A stretch of DNA of 14,180 bases from Actinomycetes bacterium. GTDB lineage: Bacteria > Actinomycetota > Actinomycetes > Actinomycetales > Cellulomonadaceae. The translations under genes were made by a program, and so were the position numbers. Shown piece by piece: positions 6,273 through 12,969 of this stretch (its first letter is position 1; each line of letters begins with the position of its first letter). Location: positions 1 to 14,180 of the forward strand of contig JAFAEH010000254.1 in assembly GCA_023424135.1 (NCBI GenBank), read 5' to 3'. The notes beneath the pieces are model-generated. The model saw nothing but the letters and a program-made list of their open reading frames with translations, did no database searches and was not told the origin of the DNA.

Positions 6273-6898
6273 GATGCGCGCCGGGGCGTCCGGGCCGTCG
6301 TACTCGGTCCAGACGAGCAGGTGCCCGTGCACGTCCAGGAAGCCCTGCCCGTCCGGGAGCGGACCGCGCCACGCCACCGTGCCGTCGGCCGGGTCCAGCG
6401 CGACGACCTCGTCACCCGCGGACGCGCCGGAGGGCGCGACCGACCCGATCAGGCGTCCACCGTCCGTCATCACCCTCCCCGTGACCTCCCACGCCGACGC
6501 ACCGGTGGTGACGTCGACACCGACGACGAGGGTCCGGTCGCCGCCGTCGCGCAGCCCGACGAGCACGTGACCGACGCGCACGTCGGCCTCGAGCGGTCCG
6601 GTCGTGGTCCACGCCGCCGTGGGCGGCCCGTCGAGCCGTCGAGCGCACCGGGCTGTGCCGCGACGGTCGACTGCCGTGCGCGGTCGCGCGTGCCCGCCAC
6701 GACCTGCGCGCCGACGGCGCCGACGGTTGCCACGGCCAGGACCGCGACGAGCGCGACGACGCCCCGATGCCGGCGCGGTGCGCGTGCTCGTGCGGCGTCG
6801 TGCGGGCCGTCCGCGCGACCCGCGCCGGCCCGGGACCCGCGATCCGGCCCGTCCTCCTCGACGACCTCGATGTCGCGCACCCGCCGGCCCCGTGCCAT
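6258..6898 (-). pseudogene. Frameshifted, internally deleted PQQ-like beta-propeller paralog
   Basis: The first reading frame starts at ATG 6898 and gives MARGRRVRDIEVVEEDG, a membrane segment near residues 46-68, and then VAAQPGALDG. The frame breaks at an exact 8-bp tandem duplication (6628-6643). Removing one copy restores LDGPP, which is present in both intact paralogs at the same place, and yields one 210-aa frame ending at the TGA at 6258-6260. Even when restored it lacks about 280 residues: the first blade (TTGASAWEV) is joined directly to the last (ALDPADGTVAWRGPLPDGQ). The start-proximal hexamer is TAGCCG where the intact paralogs have TAGCCT or TACCCT. Deletion, frameshift and promoter change together indicate a decaying gene, although slippage back in frame remains possible. 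Confidence 0.8.
6628..6643. repeat. 8-bp tandem duplication causing the frameshift
   Basis: CCGTCGAG occurs twice head to tail at 6628-6635 and 6636-6643. It adds eight bases to the reading frame of the leftward propeller relic at its LDGPP motif. Loss of one copy would restore the frame. Confidence 0.9.
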
Positions 6899-6951
6899 GC
6901 GTGCCGGCTAGCGAGCCTCGCCGAGGTGGGGGCGTGTTCCGCGGGAGTCAC

Positions 6952-6968
6952 GGCGCGACGCTCGCGCC
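6952..6968 (-). terminator. Short hairpin after the 511-aa propeller gene
   Basis: GGCGCGA at 6952-6958 pairs with TCGCGCC at 6962-6968 around a 3-nt loop, 28 bases past the stop of the leftward gene. No U-tract is present, and short GC hairpins are common by chance in such DNA, so the terminator role is tentative. Confidence 0.3.
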
Positions 6969-6996
6969 CGTGGGGGCGCACCCTCGAGGACGGATC

Positions 6997-8532
6997 TCAC
7001 CCCAGCACCATGATCTCCTGGTGCCCTTCACCGTCCCAGTAGTCGTAGGCGACCAGCAGCCCGAGGTAGGCCTGGACCCACTGCGTGCCCGCGGGCAGAG
7101 GGCCCCGCCAGACGACCGACCCGTCGCCCCGGTCGAGCGCAGCGATCTCGGACCCGTCGGTGGACGCGGTGTCCACGACGAGCACCCGCCGGCCGTCGGT
7201 CAGCAGGGACACCCCGCTGCCGACGGGGTGCCGCCACAGCTCCGCGCCCGTGCGCGCGTCCAGCGTCAGCACGTCCGTCCCGTCCACCATGTGCACACGG
7301 CCGTCGAGCACCACCCCGTTGTCCGCCCCGGCGGTCTCGCGGGACCACTGCTCGCGACCGTCGGGACCCCGTGCGTGCAGCTCGTCGTCGACGGACAGCA
7401 CGAGCCCGGGCACCGAGCCGTCGTCCAGCGCCGCGAAGGGGTATCCATCGAGGTGCTGCTCACCGTCCGCGGTCAGCAGCACGCTGCGTCGCTCCAGCGG
7501 GAAGATCAGCCCGTCGCCTCCCTCCTCACCGACGTGCCGCAGGATGACGTACACCCCGTCCGGCATCACCCAGGCGCTGGTCCCCTCCGGCAGGTCCCGG
7601 CGGCGCAGCTCCTCGCCCGCCGCGTCGAGCAGCACCACCGCGTCGGACGTCGTCACGACGACGACGTCGTCCAGCGCCTCGACCCGCAGGCGGTCGCCCG
7701 ACGTCCCCGAGGTCAGCGTGCGTGTCCAGGACACCGCTGCGTCGGTGGTCAGTGCCGTGACGGTCACCTGGTCGCCCGTCGCCGAACCGAGCACCAGCAG
7801 GTCGCCGACCACCGTCAACGTCTCGGCGGCGTCCGCCACGTCGGACAGGTCTGACACGACCGATCCGTCCGCGGTGTCGAGCACCACGAGCCGTCGCGTC
7901 GATGCGGGCGTCCGTGTCGAGGTCTCCTCGTCGTAGACGGAGAAGGCGTCGTGGGCCAGGCAGACGACGAGCGAGCCGTCACCCGGGTGCGCGACGCACC
8001 TCGACCAGTCCGTGTGCATGCTCAGCCCGTCAGGTGGCGTCAGGTCGGGCGGGTCGAGCACCTCGACCCGCCACGCCGTCGCCCCCGTCGTGGCGTCGAC
8101 CGCCCACACCGTCACCGGGGTACCGAGGTCGGCCTGGCCGTCCCCCGTCAGGTCGTCCTGCTCGATGCCGACGAGCAGCCCCTGCGGGGTGCGCACGTCC
8201 ACGTCGAGCAGCCGCGACGACGCGGTCCACAGCGTCTCGGGCGGTCCGTCGAGCCTCGGTGCGACGCCCGGATGCGCCGCGAGGACGGCGAGGCGTGCCC
8301 GTTCCCGTGCGGCGCCGGCCGTCTCGACGGCGACGACGGACCCGGCGACGAGCACCACGAGGGCAGCGGCGACCACGCGCCGTCGGCGTGACCAGCGCCG
8401 CCACCCGCCCGGACGGGCCGGGTCGTCGTCCGCGGCGGACGGGTCGCAGGGCGGGACGTCCGCACGCGCATCGTCGGACGACCCGTCGTCCTCGACGAGC
8501 TCGACCTCCTGCATCGGTCCGCGCCGCGCCAT
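6997..8532 (-). CDS. Membrane-anchored PQQ-like beta-propeller protein
   Basis: The 511-aa protein begins with MARRGPMQEVELVEDDGSSD, an acidic cytoplasmic tail. An Arg-rich stop (45-52) and one membrane helix (~53-74) come next, followed by a large extracytoplasmic domain. That domain contains PQQ-like blade motifs: TGATAWRVEVL at 149-159, DGSVVSDLS at 222-230, TGAELWRH at 428-435 and DGSVVWRGPLP at 470-480. DLTGDGQAD at 127-135 resembles the calcium-binding loop of FG-GAP/VCBS repeats. PQQ-like propellers without a dehydrogenase active site usually serve as interaction scaffolds (as BamB does), so an enzymatic role is unlikely, and no partner is visible. It is the middle gene of a three-paralog array, with its own probable leaderless promoter. 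Confidence 0.85.
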   Translation of the reverse strand: MARRGPMQEVELVEDDGSSDDARADVPPCDPSAADDDPARPGGWRRWSRRRRVVAAALVVLVAGSVVAVETAGAARERARLAVLAAHPGVAPRLDGPPETLWTASSRLLDVDVRTPQGLLVGIEQDDLTGDGQADLGTPVTVWAVDATTGATAWRVEVLDPPDLTPPDGLSMHTDWSRCVAHPGDGSLVVCLAHDAFSVYDEETSTRTPASTRRLVVLDTADGSVVSDLSDVADAAETLTVVGDLLVLGSATGDQVTVTALTTDAAVSWTRTLTSGTSGDRLRVEALDDVVVVTTSDAVVLLDAAGEELRRRDLPEGTSAWVMPDGVYVILRHVGEEGGDGLIFPLERRSVLLTADGEQHLDGYPFAALDDGSVPGLVLSVDDELHARGPDGREQWSRETAGADNGVVLDGRVHMVDGTDVLTLDARTGAELWRHPVGSGVSLLTDGRRVLVVDTASTDGSEIAALDRGDGSVVWRGPLPAGTQWVQAYLGLLVAYDYWDGEGHQEIMVLG

Positions 8533-8538
8533 CCCCGC

Positions 8539-8544
8539 AGGCTA
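8539..8544 (-). promoter_or_regulatory. Probable -10 element of a leaderless promoter (511-aa propeller gene)
   Basis: On the minus strand TAGCCT ends exactly six bases before the ATG at 8532. TANNNT at this distance is the usual sign of leaderless transcription in actinobacteria. There is no Shine-Dalgarno sequence before the start, and the element is conserved at the same place in the neighbouring paralog. No clear -35 is seen. Confidence 0.6.
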
Positions 8545-8594
8545 GCGCCGGACGCCCACGCGCTGCGGGTGGTTCTCCCGGCCGCACCCCGACC

Positions 8595-10148
8595 TCACCC
8601 CAGGACGACGACGTCCAGCATCCCCGACCCGTCCGCACGGGTCACCTCCGCGACGAGCATCCCGCGGCGGGCCGACACCGATATCACGTCCCCCGGGAGC
8701 GGACCACGCCACACGACCGACCCGTCCGAACGGTCGAGCGCGAGGACCTCGAACCCGCGGCCCACCTCACCCGGTCCGGACGTCAGGACGTGCCTGCCGT
8801 CCGTCCAGACCTCCCCGAGCCCGCGGCCGTCGTGCCGCCAGAGCTCGTCGCCGGTGCGCGCGTCGAACGTGAGGACGTCGTCGCCGTCGGACACGTGCAC
8901 GCGGCCGTCGAGGACGAGGACCGCGCTCGCACCTGCGACGGTGGCCGCCCAGCGCTCGACACCGTCGCGGTCCCAGGCCCGCAGCGTCGACCCGTCGGTC
9001 GAGAGCAGGAGGTCCGGCGCGCTGCCGTCGTCGAGCCGGGGGAGGGCCAGCTCGCCGCCGACCGTGGTGCGCGAACCGTCGGCGCGGATCAGCGTCGAGT
9101 GCCGTGCGGTGTCCTGCGGGTCGCGCCCGTCGGGGTAGATGACGACCCCGACGGGCGCGATCCCCACGAAGCCGTCATCGCCGCGCGGCGTGGACACGAC
9201 CTCCTCGCCCGACGGGTCGAGCAGCGTCAGCGTCCCTGCAGCGACGACGCCGATCCGGTCCCCGACGGCACCGACGAAGCGCTCCTGGGACGGCGGTGCC
9301 GGCAGGGTGCGGGTCCACGCCCGCGTCCCGTCCGGGTGCAGGGCCGTCACCGTCAGGTCCTCGTCGCCTCGCGTCGTCAGCACGACGAGGCCACCGGCGA
9401 CCGTGGCGGTGTCGGCGGCACCCGCCGCGTCCGTGAGGTCGGCGACGACCGACCCGTCCGACGTGTCGATCACGACGAGGCGTCGCTCGGTGGCCGGGAT
9501 CCGCGTCGGCGCCTCCTGCGTGTAGCTGTACCGGCTGTCGTTCGCGAAGCACACGACGAGCACGGGGTCGGTGGGGTGCTGCTCGCACCAGCCGTTGTCG
9601 GGAACGGCGTCGTCCGGGTCGTTCCGGTCGGGCGGGTCGAGCAGCTCGACCTCCCACAGCCCGGTCCCCGTCGCGGCGTCCACGCCCCGGACGACCATCG
9701 GGGCGTCGGTGTCGGGGAACCCGTCGGGGGTGCGGCCGTCGAAGAAGGTCCCGACGAGCACGCCGGACTCCGTGCGCAGCTGTCTCGGGAAGTCGTCCGC
9801 CGGCATCGTCCACAGGACGCGCGGCGGGCCGTCGAGCAGGGGACCGGCCCCCCACTGCCCCGCGACGAGCGCGACCCGGGCGCGGTCCTGCGCATCGGTG
9901 ACGACCTGCGAGACGATCGCCGCGGCGGCGACGACCGCGACCAGCGCGCCGGCGGTGACGAGACGTCGGCGCGCACCCCACGTCGGCCGAGTGCCCGGGG
10001 GTCCGGGGTCCGCCGGGATGCCCAGCGGGTCGCCCGGTGACGCGTCCGGACCGGGAGACGTGCCCGCCGGACCGGCCGACGGCGCGAGGGGGTCGGACCC
10101 GTCCTCCTCGACGAGCTCGACGTGCTGCCTGGCGTCGCGGCGTGCCAC
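8595..10148 (-). CDS. Membrane-anchored PQQ-like beta-propeller protein (paralog)
   Basis: The 517-aa protein has the same plan as its neighbour. The acidic N-terminal tail starts MARRDARQHVELVEEDGSDP, and a Gly/Pro-rich spacer (22-56) and one membrane helix (~63-84) precede the extracytoplasmic propeller. Blade motifs are TGTGLWEVELL at 160-170, DGSVVADL from 231, and near the C-terminus TGDELWRH and DGSVVWRGPLPGD. LDGPP at 105-109 is shared by all three paralogs. The GTG at 10148 is chosen over an upstream ATG/GTG frame to 10220 because the MARR...VELVEEDG motif then starts at residue 1, as in the other two, and a TACCCT hexamer lies six bases upstream. The longer frame would run into a terminator hairpin. 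Its role is unknown. Confidence 0.85.
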   Translation of the reverse strand: MARRDARQHVELVEEDGSDPLAPSAGPAGTSPGPDASPGDPLGIPADPGPPGTRPTWGARRRLVTAGALVAVVAAAAIVSQVVTDAQDRARVALVAGQWGAGPLLDGPPRVLWTMPADDFPRQLRTESGVLVGTFFDGRTPDGFPDTDAPMVVRGVDAATGTGLWEVELLDPPDRNDPDDAVPDNGWCEQHPTDPVLVVCFANDSRYSYTQEAPTRIPATERRLVVIDTSDGSVVADLTDAAGAADTATVAGGLVVLTTRGDEDLTVTALHPDGTRAWTRTLPAPPSQERFVGAVGDRIGVVAAGTLTLLDPSGEEVVSTPRGDDGFVGIAPVGVVIYPDGRDPQDTARHSTLIRADGSRTTVGGELALPRLDDGSAPDLLLSTDGSTLRAWDRDGVERWAATVAGASAVLVLDGRVHVSDGDDVLTFDARTGDELWRHDGRGLGEVWTDGRHVLTSGPGEVGRGFEVLALDRSDGSVVWRGPLPGDVISVSARRGMLVAEVTRADGSGMLDVVVLG

Positions 10149-10154
10149 GTCCGC

Positions 10155-10160
10155 AGGGTA
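10155..10160 (-). promoter_or_regulatory. Probable -10 element of a leaderless promoter (517-aa propeller gene)
   Basis: TACCCT on the minus strand ends six bases before the GTG at 10148. The minus-strand context GCTACCCTGCGGAC-GTG closely matches GCTAGCCTGCGGGG-ATG of the adjacent paralog, although the rest of the upstream DNA differs. Confidence 0.6.
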
Positions 10161-10210
10161 GCGGGGACGGGCGAGCCGGTGAGTCGTCGCCCGGGCCGAC
10201 CGGCCCGGGA

Positions 10211-10257
10211 CGCACGTCACCCCCCGGCCGGGGGGGAGGGCCGGGGGGTGACGTGTG
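10211..10257 (-). terminator. Strong hairpin terminator after wall-anchored protein gene
   Basis: Bases 10213-10229 pair perfectly with 10239-10255 (17 bp, very GC-rich), extended by a G-U and a C-G pair to 10211/10257, around a 9-nt loop that is almost all G. It lies 46 bases past the stop of the leftward LAATG gene and ahead of the propeller promoter, insulating the two. Confidence 0.85.
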
Positions 10258-10302
10258 CTCCGGTCAGACCGGGAGCGTGACGGACGCGGGTGCGTCCGAC
10301 GG

Positions 10303-11256
10303 TCAGGCGTCGCGGCGGTGGCGGCGCGTCAGGACGAGGGCGGTGCCACCGGCGATCGCGGCGACGGCGGCGAGCAGGCCGAGCAGCGCGCCCTGCGAAC
10401 CGGTCGCGGCGAGCGTGTCGTCGTCCTCGACGGCTGCCAGGACCTCGGAGCGCTCGGTCGGCGTTGGCGTCGGGGTCGCCGCGGGCGTGGTGGGCGTCGG
10501 CTCCTCGGGTGCCGGCAGGACCTCCGAGGTCTCCGACGGGGACGGCTCCGGCGTGGGCGTAGGCTCGTCCGTCGGCTCCGGGGTCGGCTCGGGCGTCGGC
10601 TCCGGAGTGGGCTCGGGCGTCGGGGTCGGGGTCGGCTCCTCGCACAGCGCGTCGACGTCGACGATGGAGGTGAGGTCGTAGTGCCCGTAGAACGCCAGGG
10701 TGCGGTGCGTCGGGAAGCCCCCGTTGGGCGGCGTGATCGTCGTCGGCAGGATGCCGGGCACGTCGAGGAACCGACCGGTGACGCCGTCACCGACGAGGTC
10801 GACCTGCAGGCCGTACGTGCCGGGCGCCGCGCAGACCGCCGCGACGTCGGATGCGGACAGGTCGAGGGGGATGGTCTCGGCCTGCTTCGGGGTGCCGGCG
10901 TACGCGCTCAGTCGCAGCGACGCATCGGCCGTCGGCCACGCCCACGTCTCGTGCACCGCGACGAGCGTCTGCGGGCCGCTGTTCCAGAAGTCCGCGGGCT
11001 TCGCCGCGTCGAGCTTCTGGTACAGGTAGTAGCCCGTGGCCTTGTCGCACGAGTACACGTCCCACGGGATCTCGATGCCCTCGGTGGTGGTGGTGCACAG
11101 GTCGGCCGGGAGGGTGGGCTTGGGCTTGCCCTTCCCACCGCCGTACGAGTAGCCGGGCTTGGTGGACCCGTGGTTGCCGCCGGCGGTGGCGGTCGCGGCG
11201 GGCAGCACCACGAGGGCGGCGACGGACAGCAGGACGAGTGGCAGGCGGCGGTTCAC
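10303..11256 (-). CDS. Secreted, wall-anchored protein with LAATG (class E-type) sorting signal
   Basis: The 317-aa precursor has a signal peptide (1-~25: RR, hydrophobic core, PAATATA). A Gly/Lys-rich stretch (27-48) leads to a ~160-residue domain I do not recognise, with cysteines at 54, 70, 142 and 205 that could form two disulfides. A Pro-Thr-Glu stalk (208-270) follows. The C-terminal sorting signal is LAATG at 282-286, a hydrophobic segment (289-309) and RRHRR. LAxTG is the motif used by class E sortases of high-GC Gram-positives, so the protein is probably linked to peptidoglycan with the stalk projecting the domain outwards. The GTG start at 11256 has GAGGAG about nine bases upstream and gives a normal signal peptide. 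An ATG at 11316 would add 20 residues and is less likely. Confidence 0.85.
   Translation of the reverse strand: MNRRLPLVLLSVAALVVLPAATATAGGNHGSTKPGYSYGGGKGKPKPTLPADLCTTTTEGIEIPWDVYSCDKATGYYLYQKLDAAKPADFWNSGPQTLVAVHETWAWPTADASLRLSAYAGTPKQAETIPLDLSASDVAAVCAAPGTYGLQVDLVGDGVTGRFLDVPGILPTTITPPNGGFPTHRTLAFYGHYDLTSIVDVDALCEEPTPTPTPEPTPEPTPEPTPEPTDEPTPTPEPSPSETSEVLPAPEEPTPTTPAATPTPTPTERSEVLAAVEDDDTLAATGSQGALLGLLAAVAAIAGGTALVLTRRHRRDA
10561..10635 (-). repeat. Pro-Thr-Pro-Glu coding repeat (stalk region)
   Basis: The DNA is a degenerate tandem repeat of roughly 12 bp encoding (PTPE)n at residues 208-232 of the wall-anchored protein. A less regular PTPTP stretch follows at ~254-267. Such wall-spanning stalks often vary in length between strains. 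Confidence 0.8.
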
Positions 11257-11328
11257 GGGGGGTGACTCCTCGGCCGCGGACGTGGGGACGGTTGCCCGGC
11301 GGTGCGGCCGTTCCATCGGGCGTAACGG

Positions 11329-11397
11329 ACAATAGAGGCAAACACCCGCCGATTGGTGAACTTGTGTCCAACTCGTGTCCGAATCATCCGTTCGGAC
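11329..11397 (-). promoter_or_regulatory. Candidate promoter and direct-repeat control site of the LAATG gene
   Basis: On the minus strand TATTGT (complement of 11329-11334) could be the -10, giving a leader of about 65 nt. No good -35 is seen. Just upstream, 11360-11370 (ACTTGTGTCCA) and 11371-11381 (ACTCGTGTCCG) are near-identical 11-bp tandem units, next to the palindrome GTCCGAA-N7-TTCGGAC at 11377-11397. Direct repeats with 11-bp period beside -35 are typical of response-regulator activator sites such as PHO boxes; the sequence itself is not a good PHO box. Confidence 0.4.
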
Positions 11398-11489
11398 CCC
11401 CGCGGGACCCCTGACCGGCCGCAGGGCATCACCCCTGTCGTATGGGCGATGCGTGCAACCCCGACCCGCCCCGTTGCGCCACCCGGATG

Positions 11490-11533
11490 CCCCACCCGCC
11501 ACCCACCCCCACACCCACCCACCACCCATACCC
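11490..11533 (-). other. Strong G-quadruplex motif on the minus strand
   Basis: The plus strand has eight C-runs of three or more (11490-93, 11495-97, 11502-04, 11506-10, 11514-16, 11518-20, 11525-27, 11531-33) with spacers of one to four bases. The minus strand therefore fits the G3+N1-7 quadruplex rule, with enough runs for two stacked quadruplexes. Confidence 0.6.
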
Positions 11534-11537
11534 ACCA

Positions 11538-11601
11538 CCGCCGAACTCGGACTTCGTCGGCTTCTGAGGGCCCATAGACCGCCAAAGTCCGAGTTCGGCG
11601 G
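11538..11601. repeat. 17-bp perfect inverted repeat with 30-nt loop
   Basis: CCGCCGAACTCGGACTT at 11538-11554 is the exact reverse complement of 11585-11601. The stem continues imperfectly into the flanking C-rich (left) and G-rich (right) tracts. It sits between divergent genes where no transcript end is expected, so it is not an ordinary terminator for either neighbour. A dispersed palindromic element or a protein-binding structure is possible. Confidence 0.8.
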
Positions 11602-11877
11602 GTGGGTGTGTGCGTGCGGGGAGGGGTGCGTCTCGCGGGGTGGGACGAGTCGTCTTGATTGTTGGCAATGTCGACCCGGACAGTCCACGATGAGGCTTGT
11701 GACGCAGCCGAGCCGCCCCCAGCCGCAGCGCGGCCGTGGCGCGCCCGCACGTGCGCAGCGTTCCTGTCGCACCCGCTGACGACGCCCCGTCCCGCCGCGG
11801 GCGTCCCGCACGGTCCCCCGCCGCGCCGCCCGCACGTGTCCGACGACGGACCGCGGGCCCCACCGACAGGTCTGCGC

Positions 11878-12969
11878 ATGTCCTTCCACTGGTTCCTGCC
11901 CACCAACGGCGACGGCCGGCACGTCGCGAACGTCGTCGCGTCCGCCGGCGTCGGCCGTGGCGCCCTCACCCGGCCTGCGTCGCTCGACTACCTCGGCCAG
12001 ATCGCGCGCGCCGCCGAGCAGTCCGGGTTCGACGCCGTCCTGACGCCCACCGGCGCGGGCTGCGAGGACGCCTGGCTGACCACCGCCGCGCTGATCCCGC
12101 AGACCCGCACGCTGCGCTTCCTCGTCGCGTTCCGCCCCGGGTACCTGCTGCCGACGCTCGCGGCGCAGCAGGCCGCGACGTTCCAGCGCCTGTCCGGCGG
12201 GCGGCTCGCGGTCAACGTCGTCACGGGCGGGGACCCGATCGAGCAGCGCGCCTACGGGGACCGGCTGCCGCACGACGAGCGCTACGCACGCACCGACGAC
12301 TTCCTGACGACGTTCCGCGGGACGTGGGACGACGCGCCGTTCGACCACGTCGGCCCGTACTACGACGTCGAGGGCGCCGGCTTCCCGCGACTACCCGCCG
12401 CCCGGCCGCCCCTGTTCTTCGGCGGGGCGTCCGCCGCGGCCGAGCACGTCGCCGCCCGCCACGCCGACGTCTACCTCGCGTGGGGCGAGCCGCTCGACGC
12501 GCTGCGCGAGCGCACCGACCGTGTCCGCGCGCTGGCCGCCGCCCAGGGCCGCGACGTGCGGTTCGGGGTCCGGCTGCACGTCGTCGCGCGCGACACCGCC
12601 GACGAGGCGTGGGACGAGGCCGACCGTCTCCTCGCCGGCATGGACCCCGACGCGAAGGCCGCCGCGCAGGCGCGGTTCGCGCAGATGGAGTCCGTCGGGC
12701 AGAAGCGCATGAACGACCTGACCGTCGGGATCGGCACGCACGCACGCGAGCAGACCGTCGGGCCGAACCTCTGGGCCGGGATCGGTCTGCTGCGCGAGGG
12801 TGCGGGCACGGCGCTCGTCGGGTCGCACGACGAGGTCGCCGCCCGGCTCGTCGAGCTGCGCGAGGCCGGCTTCGAGCACGTCATCCTGTCCGGCTGGCCG
12901 CACCTCGAGGAGGCGTACCGCGTCGGCGAGGAGGTGCTGCCCCGCGTCGCCGCACGGGTCGCGGCATGA
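11878..12969 (+). CDS. ssuD: FMNH2-dependent alkanesulfonate monooxygenase
   Basis: The 363-aa protein aligns along its length with E. coli SsuD (381 aa) of the bacterial luciferase-like family. It has WFLPTNGDGR at 5-14, TPTGAGCEDAW at 56-66 (Cys62 matching E. coli Cys54), VTGGDP at 115-120, RFGVRLHVVAR at 228-238 (Arg232 and His234 matching Arg226/His228) and HLEEAYRVGE at 342-351. With reduced FMN from a partner reductase and O2 it cleaves alkanesulfonates to aldehyde and sulfite, supplying sulfur when sulfate is scarce. The reductase (SsuE type) is not in the window. The ATG at 11878 begins right at the conserved N-terminus. The frame stays open upstream (GTG 11836, TTG 11659), but that stretch is Pro/Arg-rich and has no homology to SsuD. 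Its stop overlaps the next start as ATGA. Confidence 0.93.
   Translation: MSFHWFLPTNGDGRHVANVVASAGVGRGALTRPASLDYLGQIARAAEQSGFDAVLTPTGAGCEDAWLTTAALIPQTRTLRFLVAFRPGYLLPTLAAQQAATFQRLSGGRLAVNVVTGGDPIEQRAYGDRLPHDERYARTDDFLTTFRGTWDDAPFDHVGPYYDVEGAGFPRLPAARPPLFFGGASAAAEHVAARHADVYLAWGEPLDALRERTDRVRALAAAQGRDVRFGVRLHVVARDTADEAWDEADRLLAGMDPDAKAAAQARFAQMESVGQKRMNDLTVGIGTHAREQTVGPNLWAGIGLLREGAGTALVGSHDEVAARLVELREAGFEHVILSGWPHLEEAYRVGEEVLPRVAARVAA

Larger units (their letters stand above)
11257..11877. other. Divergent intergenic region rich in DNA structure
   Basis: This 621-bp gap separates the leftward LAATG gene from the rightward sulfonate operon. I see no convincing gene in it. It holds, in order, a candidate leftward promoter with 11-bp direct repeats, a 7-bp hairpin (11377-11397), a C-rich tract, a 17-bp inverted repeat, and then about 275 bp leading to ssuD. 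The last part contains the small palindrome ATTG-TTGG-CAAT at 11658-11669 and an unproven 29-codon ORF (11690-11779). No riboswitch was recognised. Confidence 0.6.

Noticed and set aside
7902..10040. Long plus-strand frame opposite the propeller genes
   Set aside because: Low-complexity Arg-rich translation with no domain. The minus strand carries two homologous proteins with matching motifs.
11659..11877. N-terminal extension of SsuD
   Set aside because: The frame is open, but the added residues are Pro/Arg/Ala-rich and SsuD homology starts exactly at the ATG at 11878.
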